From contig NZ_LR134287.1 in assembly GCF_900636515.1 (NCBI RefSeq), positions 558,001-622,000 of the forward strand: a DNA stretch of 64,000 nucleotides. The letters run 5' to 3'. Below, piece after piece: positions 8,447-16,638 of this stretch (position 1 is its first letter; each line of letters begins with the position of its first letter). The position numbers and the translations under genes were made by a program. The notes under the pieces were generated by a model. It did not search any database and was not told the DNA's origin. It saw only the letters and a program-made list of their open reading frames with translations. Source of the DNA: Neisseria animalis. Lineage in GTDB: Bacteria > Pseudomonadota > Gammaproteobacteria > Burkholderiales > Neisseriaceae.

Positions 8447-9703
8447 TTACTGTTCCTGTCCGTCCGGCAAGCCGTACTCTTCGGGAAAGGTACGCAAAGA
8501 GCTCTGCAATACGGTTACCGCGCCGTCGATCAGGCCGCAGCGGCCGCTGTGCGGCAGCAGCTTGCACAGGCTTTGCAGAGCCTGAAGGTCGTCGGAAGTG
8601 CCGATGCCGGTATCAACGCGGTTGAGGAGGCGGGAAAGTTGGAATGTGCCGCCTTTGCAGGGCGGGCACTGGCCGCAGGAGTTGGCGGCGAAAAATTCCA
8701 CATATTCCGATACTTTCCGCACGACGCTGGTGCCTTCCGAGATGACAATCATCGCGCCGGTGCCGAGGCTGGATTTGCGTTCGCGCACGGAAACGAAGTC
8801 CAGCGGTACATCCAAATCTTTGGCGGTCAGAAGCGTATTCGACGGGCCTCCGGTAAATACGGCTTTAAAGGTACGGCCTTCCAGCATGCCGCCGCCGTGG
8901 ACGTAAATCAGCTCGTGCAGGGTAGTGCCCATCGGCAGCTCGTACAGCCCCGGATTCAGTACGTCTCCGGAGAGTGAGTACAGCTTGGTTCCTGCGGCAT
9001 CGCCCAAGCCCAAATTCCGATACCATTCGGCACCGTTGGCGAGGATTTGCGGAATATTGGCGAAGGTTTCGGTGTTGTTGATCAGTGTCGGTGCGCCGAA
9101 TACGCCGCTTTCTGCCGGAAACGGCGGTTTGCGGCGCGGAAACGGGAAATTGCCCTCCAGCCAGGAGATGACGGCGGTTTCTTCTCCGCCGATATAGCGT
9201 CCGGAGGTTTTTACCAACTGTAAATCCAACGGTTTGCCCAAATAGTTTTCAATGCGGATGAACAAATCGCTTTTTTTCCATTCTTCGATGGCGGGCGTGA
9301 GCGAGGCGATGGATTCGGTTTGGTGCGGGTTGACATACAAAACCGCTTTGTTGGCACGGCAGGCTACGGCGGCAACCAACACGCCTTCGATGACCTGGTG
9401 CGGCGTTTCCGCCAGCAGTACGCGGTCTTTGAAGGTGCCCGGTTCGTCTTCGTTGGCGTTGCAGACAACGTATTTGTCACCGTTTTTGCTTTTCGCCGCT
9501 ACAGCGGCTTCCCACTTGCGCCAAGTCGGAAAACCTGCACCGCCCATGCCGCAAAGATTCGCTTCCTGCAATGTGGCGATGATGTTTTCAGGATCGGCCA
9601 AGGCAGCCAGCAGGCCTTTTCCGCCGCCGACTTTGCGCCATGCCGCCAAATCCGCACCGACGCGGCGTGACGGGTGCAGTAGGTTTTGATTTGCCTGATT
9701 CAT
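8447..9703 (-). CDS. NuoF-like NADH-binding diaphorase subunit of an FrdA-like oxidoreductase
   Basis: A 418-residue soluble flavoprotein resembling complex I NuoF and the diaphorase subunits of NAD-linked hydrogenases and formate dehydrogenases. Visible in order: NADH/FMN motifs GMGGAGFPT (52-60), NEDEPGTFKDR (84-94) and YIGGEETAV (170-178), LINNTETFANIP (207-218), a SLBB-like segment near 240-285, and the 4Fe-4S ligands Cys343, Cys346, Cys349 (SCGQCPPC) and Cys389 (GRCGL). It has no NuoE-like or extra ferredoxin domain. Third gene of a tight operon: its ATG is two bases after the flavoprotein stop. It is not part of a nuo operon; no other complex I gene is near. Likely role: feed electrons from NADH to the Fe-S protein and FrdA-like subunit. 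Confidence 0.88.
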   Translation of the reverse strand: MNQANQNLLHPSRRVGADLAAWRKVGGGKGLLAALADPENIIATLQEANLCGMGGAGFPTWRKWEAAVAAKSKNGDKYVVCNANEDEPGTFKDRVLLAETPHQVIEGVLVAAVACRANKAVLYVNPHQTESIASLTPAIEEWKKSDLFIRIENYLGKPLDLQLVKTSGRYIGGEETAVISWLEGNFPFPRRKPPFPAESGVFGAPTLINNTETFANIPQILANGAEWYRNLGLGDAAGTKLYSLSGDVLNPGLYELPMGTTLHELIYVHGGGMLEGRTFKAVFTGGPSNTLLTAKDLDVPLDFVSVRERKSSLGTGAMIVISEGTSVVRKVSEYVEFFAANSCGQCPPCKGGTFQLSRLLNRVDTGIGTSDDLQALQSLCKLLPHSGRCGLIDGAVTVLQSSLRTFPEEYGLPDGQEQ

Positions 9704-9705
9704 GA

Positions 9706-11328
9706 TTATTCTCCTTGCAAGCCTGCGTGTTCGCGCAAATCGAATTTGCCGTAGTCGGGATAGAGTACCGGTGCTTTGACATCGCTGTGCAGACCGGCAC
9801 GGGTCATTTCGCGTTGCAGGTTGTGGACATGGTCCACGCCGCCGCGTACTTTTTTCAGCGGCAGGCCGGATGTGGCGGCGGCAATGCCGGCGCGGCGGCC
9901 GAAACTGATGATGTCTAAGAGTGCGTTGCCCATCAGGCGGTTGCGCCCGTGAATGCCGCCTGTGACTTCTCCCGCGCCGTACAGACCCGGAACAGAGGTC
10001 GAGCCGTCGCCGTTGATTTCCATACCGCCGTTTTGGTAGTGCAGGGTAGGGTGAATCATCATCGGTTCGGCTGCCGGATCAATGCCGCATTTGTGGGCAA
10101 CGTGTCCCAGCGTAACCAAACGGTTCAATACGTCGGGATCGTTTGCAATCAGACGCGGCGTATCTAGGAAAACACCGGCCTGACCGTCGCGCTCCACGCC
10201 CCGGCCTTCGGCTACTTCGCGCAGAATGGCTGCGGCCACGACATCGCGCGGTTGCAGTTCGTCAACAAAACGCTCGCCCAAACCGTTAACCAATTTGGTG
10301 CCGGCAGAGCGCACGGCTTCGGAAATCAGCGCACCGGCCAAATGCGGCGGATGGGCGACTCCGGTCGGATGGTATTGGAAGGAGTCTACATCGCGCAGTT
10401 TGACACCGATACGGTATGCCATGACCAAGCCGTCTGCTGTCGCACCGTAATGGTTGGAAGTGGCAAATCCCTGCAGATGCAGACGGCCGCTGCCGCCGGT
10501 TGCCAATACTACGGATTTGGCATGCACCAAAACCAGTGTGCGTTTTTCCAGATCGTAGAGAATCGCGCCGACACAGCGGCCGTGTTCGTCCGACAGCAGT
10601 TCGATGGCGGGGTGGCGGTTGAGCTGGGTGATGTTTTCATCGAGTTCCACTGCTTCGCGCAGCACGCGCATCATTTCCAAGCCGGTAAAGTCGCGGTAGT
10701 GCAGGATGCGCGGTACGGTGGTGCCGCCTGCGCGTTTGCGGCTCAGATGGCCGTTGCTGCCTTCGCCTTTGGCCAGATCAAACGTCATGCCCAAGCCAAT
10801 CAGCCAGCGCACGGCAGACGGTGCGTCGGTTACCATTTGCGCGACCAGCTCTTTTTTCGCAGCGTTATGGCCGCCTTTGATGGTGTCGTCGAAATGTTGC
10901 TGCAGGCTGTCGTCGGCACCGACTGCCGCCTGCATACCGCCTTCGGCCATCACAGTATTGCTGTCGCCGATACGCAGTTTGTTGGCCATAATCACACGCG
11001 CACCTGCTTCGGCAGCCGACAATGCCGCCGCCGCGCCCGCACCGCCGCCGCCGATTACCAAAACATCGGTATTCAAATGCACGGCACCGGATAAATCGTA
11101 GTCGTCAATCAAGGGTTGGCTGGTCAGCAGTTTGGCCAAGTCGGGGTGGCAGTAGTCGCCCGCATTCGGACCGATGGGCAGCTTCACGCGCGCACCGGCT
11201 TGGTAGTCGGGATGGTATTTGCTTAATAATTCTTCTTTGGCGGGCAGGTCGCCGCGCAGTTCCAATGAAGATTCGCGCAGGTTTTTCAGGGCGGTTTCGT
11301 AATCGATACCGGTCGGTTTCCGAGTCAT
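9706..11328 (-). CDS. FrdA/SdhA-like flavoprotein (putative soluble fumarate reductase catalytic subunit)
   Basis: A 540-residue FAD protein of the fumarate reductase/succinate dehydrogenase/aspartate oxidase superfamily. FAD site GGGGAGAAAA near 93-102; active-site residues are present: HPTG (His320), Arg361 in LQPRDVV, His430 in HYQNGGMEI, and HGRNRLMGNALLD at 460-472. The position of the covalent FAD histidine is Asn124 (SNTVMAEGG), so FAD is probably non-covalent. It carries an unusual extension of about 85 residues before the FAD fold and a shortened C-terminal helical region. No signal peptide. Starts inside the stop of the Fe-S gene (TAATG). Fumarate reduction or succinate oxidation is inferred from conserved active-site residues; aspartate oxidase is less likely given the electron-transfer partners. 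Confidence 0.88.
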   Translation of the reverse strand: MTRKPTGIDYETALKNLRESSLELRGDLPAKEELLSKYHPDYQAGARVKLPIGPNAGDYCHPDLAKLLTSQPLIDDYDLSGAVHLNTDVLVIGGGGAGAAAALSAAEAGARVIMANKLRIGDSNTVMAEGGMQAAVGADDSLQQHFDDTIKGGHNAAKKELVAQMVTDAPSAVRWLIGLGMTFDLAKGEGSNGHLSRKRAGGTTVPRILHYRDFTGLEMMRVLREAVELDENITQLNRHPAIELLSDEHGRCVGAILYDLEKRTLVLVHAKSVVLATGGSGRLHLQGFATSNHYGATADGLVMAYRIGVKLRDVDSFQYHPTGVAHPPHLAGALISEAVRSAGTKLVNGLGERFVDELQPRDVVAAAILREVAEGRGVERDGQAGVFLDTPRLIANDPDVLNRLVTLGHVAHKCGIDPAAEPMMIHPTLHYQNGGMEINGDGSTSVPGLYGAGEVTGGIHGRNRLMGNALLDIISFGRRAGIAAATSGLPLKKVRGGVDHVHNLQREMTRAGLHSDVKAPVLYPDYGKFDLREHAGLQGE

Positions 11329-11963
11329 TACACAGCCTCCTCTTCAAAGGTAACGGTCATTTTGCCGCTGTCGATTTCCTGAAGCCGGCGCATCAGGTCG
11401 ACAGGGCGCAAAGTCCGCGCAGCCTGCATGCGGCGGGCGAACAAGCCCAAGTGGTTCGGACGGATGTGCTCCGGGCAGGACAAGGTGCAGAGGTTGCACA
11501 TCACACATTGGTCGAAGGTATCGGAAGCGGCACCGAAATCACCGGATACCACTTGCGCCACTCCTGCCTCCACCTGCAAACCTTTCGGGCAGGCACGGTT
11601 GCAGCCGCCGCAATGGCGGCAGTGTTGCGCTTCTGGGAAGGCTTTGGCGGTATCGTCGAGCCAGTTCCAGCCGTCGCCGACTGCTTTGACATCGTAATAC
11701 TGGATATGTTCCGGAATAAAGTAGTCGATGAAGCTGACCTGCATACCTGCTTCGACTTTGGTTTCGCAGGCGAGGGCAGTGGTCACTTCACGGTCGCCTT
11801 CCTTTCGGATCATGCATCGGCAGGAGCCGCATACGCCTTGTCCCATACAGCCGACATTGGCTGTCAGCGCACTGCCCGAGCGGGCATAGGCTTGGATAAT
11901 GGACGAGTCGGGAGAGGCTTTGACTTCGTGGCCGTCAATGGTTAGGGTAATCAAATCACTCAT
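11328..11963 (-). CDS. Iron-sulfur electron-transfer subunit (2Fe-2S plus two 4Fe-4S)
   Basis: A 211-residue protein, first gene of the operon. Residues 1-80 are a ferredoxin-like fold with 2Fe-2S ligands Cys39, Cys45, Cys48 and Cys66 (CMGQGVCGSC and ALAC). Two full 4Fe-4S motifs follow: Cys115/118/121/125 and Cys153/156/159/163, each CxxCxxCxxxCP. This differs from ordinary SdhB/FrdB, where one cluster is 3Fe-4S tuned for quinone. Two 4Fe-4S clusters fit transfer between a diaphorase and the FAD subunit; no membrane-anchor gene is present. Start at ATG 11963 with AGGAC upstream. A long inverted repeat lies about 140-190 bp before the start and may control the operon. Confidence 0.88.
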   Translation of the reverse strand: MSDLITLTIDGHEVKASPDSSIIQAYARSGSALTANVGCMGQGVCGSCRCMIRKEGDREVTTALACETKVEAGMQVSFIDYFIPEHIQYYDVKAVGDGWNWLDDTAKAFPEAQHCRHCGGCNRACPKGLQVEAGVAQVVSGDFGAASDTFDQCVMCNLCTLSCPEHIRPNHLGLFARRMQAARTLRPVDLMRRLQEIDSGKMTVTFEEEAV

Positions 11964-12102
11964 GGTTGTGTCCTGTTTGGATAACCGCCGGATGTTGCCG
12001 CATTTCTCCATGCGGAAAGCGGAGCATGGCGGACATCAAGGCAAATATCCGTTTGCCCCGGTTTGAAAACGGCGGTGGTTAAGATTTGTATTTTTATTAC
12101 AT

Positions 12103-12155
12103 TTGATTTATTTGAAAATTCTGAAGTGTTGCTTGTAATTTTCCAAATAAATCAA
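12103..12155. promoter_or_regulatory. Large inverted repeat upstream of the FrdA-like operon
   Basis: Left arm TTGATTTATTTGAAAATT (12103-12120) and right arm AATTTTCCAAATAAATCAA (12137-12155) match as inverted copies apart from one extra base. The loop is 16 bases. Not an uptake sequence and lacks a T-run, so an operator or RNA leader structure is more likely than a terminator. Confidence 0.5.
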
Positions 12156-12628
12156 TGTTTGTTTTGCAAGGAAGAGTGTAGCAGAAATCAGGGGGATTTT
12201 TGAGAAGGAGTGTCGGGAGACGTTTTTACAGACGGCATGAAGGATTGTAAATAAAATAATTGCCCAAAAGGCCGTCTGTAAAATTTAATATTTTGTTTTT
12301 TATAGGAAATATGAGTAATTCTTTTGGGTATTTTATATCAGGAAAAATAACGGATACGATTGGATTTTATTATCAGGTTTTTGAGATTGTTTTTATTTGT
12401 TTGAAAAGTAAAGTAAAAATTAAAAAGTTGGGCTATCGGGGTGTTTGTTGTAAAGTTTCATAAAGTGACGGAGGTTTGATTTCAGTCAAATTTATTCCGG
12501 CAGGCAGGGCTTTTGTTTACACAATCATACCGCTGCCTGAAACAGTCGGTAAGGCCGTCTGTAAATAGACGGAGTTTGCCTTCCCTCCGTCTGTTTTCTC
12601 TTAAGCGGGGTTGCTGTGTAGTCGGACA

Positions 12629-12743
12629 GCACAAAATGGGGCAGGACAGCAAAGCCGCAGACGGTACGGACAGTACAGGACGGCGGACTTGCTGTTTCAG
12701 CAGTTTGGTAAAGCCCTCTTTTTGAGCAAGTATCATTTTGTGC
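12629..12743 (-). repeat. Long Correia-related repeat, copy L2
   Basis: About 115 bp in reverse orientation with good inverted ends GCACAAAATG and CATTTTGTGC. On the minus strand it reads TTGCTCAAAAAGAGGG, CTGCTGAAACAGCAAG, then CTGTACTGTCCGTACCGTCT and GCGGCTTTGCTG. Best-preserved copy of this family in the window. Confidence 0.7.
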
Positions 12744-12979
12744 CAAAGGACTATAAACTGCCGATTGCAGCTCTCAAACTCTGATAAAAATAATGGGTTA
12801 TTAAATTCCATAAAAAACCGCAGAATTGATAAAATAGCCGCTTGCCGGAAACGGAATGCGCGTCGGCATCTTTACGGATAACCGAAACATGCCGTCTGCA
12901 AACAGAGTGTTTTCACAACCGGAGCGGTGTGGCAAATGAGTTTTGCCTTTCCATTACCCCGATACCAAAAGGAACAACC

Positions 12980-14503
12980 ATGACCATGATCAAACAAGAG
13001 GATTTCATCCGCAGTATTTGCGATGCCTTCCAATTCATCAGCTATTATCATCCGAAAGACTATATCGACGCACTCTACGAGGCTTGGAAAAAAGAAGAAA
13101 ATCCCGCCGCCAAAGATGCGATGACGCAGATTCTGGTCAACAGCCGCATGTGTGCCGAAGGCAAGCGTCCGATCTGCCAAGACACCGGTATCGCCACCGT
13201 ATTCCTGAAAGTCGGCATGAACGTGCAATGGGATGCCGAAATGAGCGTGGAAGACATGGTAAACGAAGGTGTGCGCCGCGCCTACACTTGGGAAGGCAAT
13301 ACCCTGCGCGCTTCCGTTTTGGCCGATCCTGCCGGCAAACGCCAAAACACCAAAGACAACACCCCCGCCGTGATCCACATGAGCATCGTGCCGGGCGATA
13401 AAGTCGAAATCACCTGTGCGGCCAAAGGCGGCGGCTCTGAAAACAAATCCAAACTGGCCATGCTGAACCCGTCCGACAACATCGTCGACTGGGTCATCAA
13501 AACCATTCCGACCATGGGTGCGGGCTGGTGTCCGCCGGGTATTCTCGGCATCGGTATCGGCGGCACGCCCGAAAAAGCCATGCTGATGGCGAAAGAGTCG
13601 CTGATGAGCCATGTCGACATCCACGAATTGCAAGCCAAAGCCGCATCCGGCGCAGAATTGAGCACTACCGAAGCCCTGCGTTTGGAACTGTTTGAAAAAG
13701 TAAACGCACTCGGTATCGGCGCACAAGGCTTGGGCGGCCTGACCACCGTGTTGGACGTGAAAATCCTCGACTACCCGACCCACGCGGCATCCAAGCCGAT
13801 TGCCATGATTCCGAACTGCGCGGCCACCCGCCACGTTGAATTCGAACTCGACGGCTCAGGCCCAGCGGTACTGACACCGCCCAGCTTGGAAGACTGGCCG
13901 GACATCACCTACAGCCCCGACAACGGCAAACGCGTCAATGTAGACGAATTGACCAAAGAAGAAGTGGCCACTTGGAAAACCGGCGATGTACTGCTGCTCA
14001 ACGGCAAAATCCTGACCGGCCGCGATGCCGCCCACAAACGCTTGGTGGATATGCTCGACAAAGGCGAGCAACTGCCGGTTGACTTCACCAACCGCCTGAT
14101 TTACTACGTCGGCCCGGTCGATCCTGTCGGCGACGAAGTAGTCGGCCCCGCAGGCCCGACCACCGCTACCCGCATGGACAAATTTACCCGTCAAATGCTG
14201 GAACAAACCGGCCTCTTGGGCATGATCGGCAAATCCGAACGCGGCGCGGCAACTTGCGAAGCCATCGCCGACAACAAAGCCACTTACCTGATGGCGGTAG
14301 GCGGCGCAGCTTATCTGGTGGCCAAAGCGATTAAATCGTCCAAAGTATTGGCGTTCCCGGAATTGGGCATGGAAGCGATTTACGAATTTGAAGTCAAAGA
14401 CATGCCGGTAACGGTGGCTGTGGACAGCAACGGCCAGTCCATCCACGCCATTGCACCGCGCCAATGGCAGGCCAAAATCGGTATTATTCCGGTGCAAAGT
14501 TAA
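12980..14503 (+). CDS. fumA: Class I fumarate hydratase (iron-sulfur fumarase)
   Basis: A 507-residue oxygen-sensitive 4Fe-4S enzyme interconverting fumarate and L-malate in the cytoplasm. N-terminal Fum/Ttd alpha domain with RPICQDTGIATVF (cluster Cys66), NKSKLAMLNPSDN, GIGGTPEKAM and IPNCAATRH (second Cys); the beta domain follows from about 325 with GPVDPVGDEVVGPAGPTTATRMDKF and AATCEAIADNKATYL. Length matches neisserial and single-chain FumA/B enzymes and exceeds split tartrate dehydratases. Start at ATG 12980 has AAAAGGA upstream; a second ATG follows six bases later. It is divergent from the FrdA-like operon, suggesting a joint role in making fumarate from malate. The symbol could equally be fumB. 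Confidence 0.93.
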   Translation: MTMIKQEDFIRSICDAFQFISYYHPKDYIDALYEAWKKEENPAAKDAMTQILVNSRMCAEGKRPICQDTGIATVFLKVGMNVQWDAEMSVEDMVNEGVRRAYTWEGNTLRASVLADPAGKRQNTKDNTPAVIHMSIVPGDKVEITCAAKGGGSENKSKLAMLNPSDNIVDWVIKTIPTMGAGWCPPGILGIGIGGTPEKAMLMAKESLMSHVDIHELQAKAASGAELSTTEALRLELFEKVNALGIGAQGLGGLTTVLDVKILDYPTHAASKPIAMIPNCAATRHVEFELDGSGPAVLTPPSLEDWPDITYSPDNGKRVNVDELTKEEVATWKTGDVLLLNGKILTGRDAAHKRLVDMLDKGEQLPVDFTNRLIYYVGPVDPVGDEVVGPAGPTTATRMDKFTRQMLEQTGLLGMIGKSERGAATCEAIADNKATYLMAVGGAAYLVAKAIKSSKVLAFPELGMEAIYEFEVKDMPVTVAVDSNGQSIHAIAPRQWQAKIGIIPVQS

Positions 14504-14520
14504 AAGTAATACAGTATTGC

Positions 14521-14619
14521 GCGGATTGCGGTAAACAATAACAATCCGCGCCTTAGCAAGCCGTCTGCAAAATGGCTCCTCAAACCTTCTGTTTGGAGGC
14601 AGTTTTGCAGACGGCTTTT
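14521..14619 (+). terminator. Two hairpins after the fumarase gene
   Basis: GCGGATTG / CAATCCGC (14521-14549) followed by an uptake-sequence pair AGCCGTCTGCAAAA / TTTTGCAGACGGCTTTT (14559-14619). Confidence 0.7.
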
Positions 14620-14680
14620 ATGATTGCCATACGGTAGGTTTTGCCAAATATAGTTATTGAATACAGCAGGATACGGCTTT

Positions 14681-14787
14681 TATAGCCATTTAAAATAAGA
14701 ATGATACAGCGTTGCTTTGCCTTGCCGTACTATGTGTACTGTCTGCGGCTTCGCTGCCTTGTCTCATTCTTATTTTATTCGACTATA
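14681..14787 (+). mobile_element. Correia-like MITE, short copy 2
   Basis: 107 bp, TATAGCC...GACTATA, one base from the other copies at the left end. Almost identical internally to copies 1, 3 and 5. Lies between the fumarase terminator and the tRNA terminator. Together with those hairpins it fills the gap 14504-14867. Confidence 0.85.
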
Positions 14788-14825
14788 CTGTGTTTCATTC
14801 TGTATCATGGGGTGATTAAGGCCGT

Positions 14826-14864
14826 AAAAAAGCCGTCTGCAAAGTAATATGCAGACGGCTTTGA
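14826..14864 (-). terminator. Terminator of the tRNA gene (uptake-sequence hairpin)
   Basis: On the minus strand AAAGCCGTCTGCATATTACT then GCAGACGGCTTTTTT, four bases past the tRNA CCA end; good stem plus T-run. Confidence 0.75.
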
Positions 14865-14867
14865 ATT

Positions 14868-14943
<76 letters not shown>

Positions 14944-15012
14944 GGTCAGAGTAGGGGCGTATTGTATCATAAATTACAGCTTGGGCAATGCTGTGTGGAG
15001 GAACGGTGTGTT

Positions 15013-15417
15013 TTATTTTTTATGGCGGGACTGGCGGATGTGTTGTTCGGTAATGGTACCGCCGCCGTTGTCGAAGGCATTCATGACGTAGGTCGCGATG
15101 GCGGCGGCATCGGCATCGTTGAGGGCGATGGCGGGCATAAAGCCGTTGTAGGATTTGCCGTTGACTTTAATCGGGCCGTTGATGCCTTTGGTAATGCTGG
15201 CGGCAAGTACTTGAGGTTTGTTCATGATGTAGTCGGAACGGTAGAGCGGAGGGAATGCTGTGCCGCGTCCTTCTCCTTGTTTGCCGTGGCAGGCGGCGCA
15301 GTTGCGTTCGTAGAGCTGCTTGCCTTTGTTGACGTGGGCGGTTGGGGCGGCTTGTGCTGCTTGCATGGCCGAACATAATAATAGGGTGGCGGCAAAGGTG
15401 AAAGTAAGATGCTTCAT
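15013..15417 (-). CDS. Periplasmic monohaem cytochrome c (class I)
   Basis: A 134-residue protein with a signal peptide of about 25 residues (MKHLTFTFAATLLLCSAMQAAQA, cleavage likely after AQA). One haem motif, CAACH, sits near mature residue 18, and a likely methionine axial ligand is in NGFMPAI. It resembles the c5/c-553-type electron carriers that shuttle electrons to terminal oxidases or denitrification enzymes. I start at ATG 15417 because AAAGGA lies upstream and the signal peptide begins there; a longer upstream frame has no signal. It is a single gene following nagZ on the same strand, after a hairpin. The partner is not evident. Confidence 0.88.
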   Translation of the reverse strand: MKHLTFTFAATLLLCSAMQAAQAAPTAHVNKGKQLYERNCAACHGKQGEGRGTAFPPLYRSDYIMNKPQVLAASITKGINGPIKVNGKSYNGFMPAIALNDADAAAIATYVMNAFDNGGGTITEQHIRQSRHKK

Positions 15418-15474
15418 GGCATGTCCTTTGGCGAAGTAGGGGGCTTTCTTATGGGTTTTATCATAATAGACTAA

Positions 15475-15507
15475 ATGCCGTCTGAAAAGGCTTTTTGCAG
15501 ACGGCAT
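15475..15507 (-). terminator. Uptake-sequence hairpin after nagZ
   Basis: ATGCCGTCTG (15475-15484) and CAGACGGCAT (15498-15507); one side classical GAAAA, the other GCAAAAA. Confidence 0.65.
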
Positions 15508-15535
15508 TTTAATCGAAATCAAGTTGGTATGAGGT

Positions 15536-16621
15536 TTAGAATGCTTCCCCGACTTTGACGCCGCCTGCGGTGTCTTTCGGTGTGGCAAGTTGTGCGGTCA
15601 GGGCTTGGGCGGCTTTGAACTCGGCAGTTTCCATGATGGCTTGCGCTTGTTCGGCGGTCAGGGTGTTTGCCATGTATTGCCAGCGGTTGGCCAGTTCCGG
15701 GTTGGCAGGGGCTTGGAAGTTGTGACGCAGCTCGTCCACCAAGTCGGGGCGGTTGCACACGAGTACGATGTCGCAACCTGCTGCAAAAGAGATTTCCGCA
15801 CGTTCTTTAATGCCGCCGACACCGCAAGCGCCTTCCATGGTCAGGTCGTCTGAAAAAATTACGCCTGTAAAGCCGATGTTGTCGCGTAAGATGGTTTTCA
15901 GCCATTTTTCGGAAAAACCGGCGGGGTTGGAATCGACTTGCGGATAAACGACGTGTGCGGGCATAACGGCTGCCATGCCTGCATCGCTGAGTTTGCTGAA
16001 AGGAATGATGTCGGCGGCTTCCAGCTCGGTTAAGCTGCGGTCGTCGCGGGGTAAGACGTGGTGGCTGTCGCCTTCTACAAATCCGTGGCCGGGGAAGTGT
16101 TTGCCGCATGATTTCATACCGCCTTGGTTCAGGCCTTTTTGTAGCGCCAGCGCCAGTTCGGTAACAATTTCTGCGTCTCGGTGAAAGCTGCGGTTGCCGA
16201 TGACGGCGCATTGTCCCCAATTTAAATCCAGTACGGGGGTAAAGGATAAGTCGATGCCGCAGGCGGATAATTCGGTGGCCAGTACCCGGCCGATTTTTTC
16301 GGCGGTGGCTTTGGCGGTTTCAGGGCCTTCGTTGTCCCACATTTCTCCCAATACGTTCATGGCGGGCAGGCGGGTAAAGCCGTCGATAAAGCGTTGTACG
16401 CGGCCTCCTTCGTGGTCGACGGCGATAATCAGCTCGGGCGTGCGGAGGGATTTGATTTCGTTTACCAGCTTTTTGAGCTGCGCGACGTTTTCAAAGTTGC
16501 GGCGGAACAGAATCACGCCGCCGACAGCGGGATCGAGCAGGCGTTGTTTTTCTTCTTCTGTCAGACGAAAGGCGTGGACATCGGCCATTACCGGGCCGCG
16601 CGGAAGGTTGGGTGTGGTCAT
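15536..16621 (-). CDS. nagZ: Beta-N-acetylhexosaminidase (peptidoglycan recycling)
   Basis: A 361-residue cytoplasmic glycoside hydrolase family 3 enzyme that removes GlcNAc from anhydromuropeptides during cell-wall recycling. Family markers: GPVMADVHAFRLT at the N-terminus, AVDHEGGRVQRF near 68, SFTPVLDLN near 125, the KHFPGHGFVEGDSHH loop near 175-190 carrying the catalytic His, and SDDLTMEGA near 258 with the nucleophile Asp. Slightly longer than E. coli NagZ. Upstream of the cytochrome c gene with a hairpin between. An internal uptake core (GTCGTCTGAA) lies near 15846. Confidence 0.95.
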   Translation of the reverse strand: MTTPNLPRGPVMADVHAFRLTEEEKQRLLDPAVGGVILFRRNFENVAQLKKLVNEIKSLRTPELIIAVDHEGGRVQRFIDGFTRLPAMNVLGEMWDNEGPETAKATAEKIGRVLATELSACGIDLSFTPVLDLNWGQCAVIGNRSFHRDAEIVTELALALQKGLNQGGMKSCGKHFPGHGFVEGDSHHVLPRDDRSLTELEAADIIPFSKLSDAGMAAVMPAHVVYPQVDSNPAGFSEKWLKTILRDNIGFTGVIFSDDLTMEGACGVGGIKERAEISFAAGCDIVLVCNRPDLVDELRHNFQAPANPELANRWQYMANTLTAEQAQAIMETAEFKAAQALTAQLATPKDTAGGVKVGEAF

Positions 16622-16638
16622 ATCGGGTCATTCCGTTG

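Larger units (their letters stand above)
11964..12979. other. 1 kb AT-rich intergenic region between divergent operons
   Basis: Separates the Fe-S/FrdA-like/NuoF-like operon (leftwards) from the fumarase gene (rightwards). Contains the inverted repeat at 12103, an inverted uptake-sequence pair (TTTTACAGACGGCAT near 12225 and GGCCGTCTGTAAAAT near 12270), a markedly AT-rich stretch at about 12280-12430, a single uptake core at 12553, the long repeat copy L2 and a DUS near 12892. Open frames here lack ribosome sites and family resemblance; I call no gene. Confidence 0.6.

Noticed and set aside
8447..9703. Calling the diaphorase gene nuoF of complex I
   Set aside because: No nuoE, nuoG or other complex I gene is adjacent, and it is operonic with FrdA-like and Fe-S proteins.
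10252..11094. Plus-strand open frame (280 codons) opposite the FrdA-like gene
   Set aside because: Shadow of the FAD protein; composition rich in His/Gln/Cys typical of antisense frames.
11022..11945. Long plus-strand open frame (307 codons) opposite the Fe-S gene
   Set aside because: Lies antisense to a protein with clear cysteine cluster motifs; GC-rich codon bias creates the frame. No ribosome site or family match.
12260..12463. AT-rich 67-codon frame upstream of fumarase
   Set aside because: TTG start without ribosome site, no family resemblance; AT-rich spacer with few stop codons by chance.
12525..12746. Similar short peptides encoded in the long repeats (for example TVCGF and TVRTVCGF strings near 300-480, 12525-12746 and 41004-41192)
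   Set aside because: The likeness follows from DNA similarity of the repeat copies; frames are interrupted differently and lack ribosome sites, so they are not a protein family.
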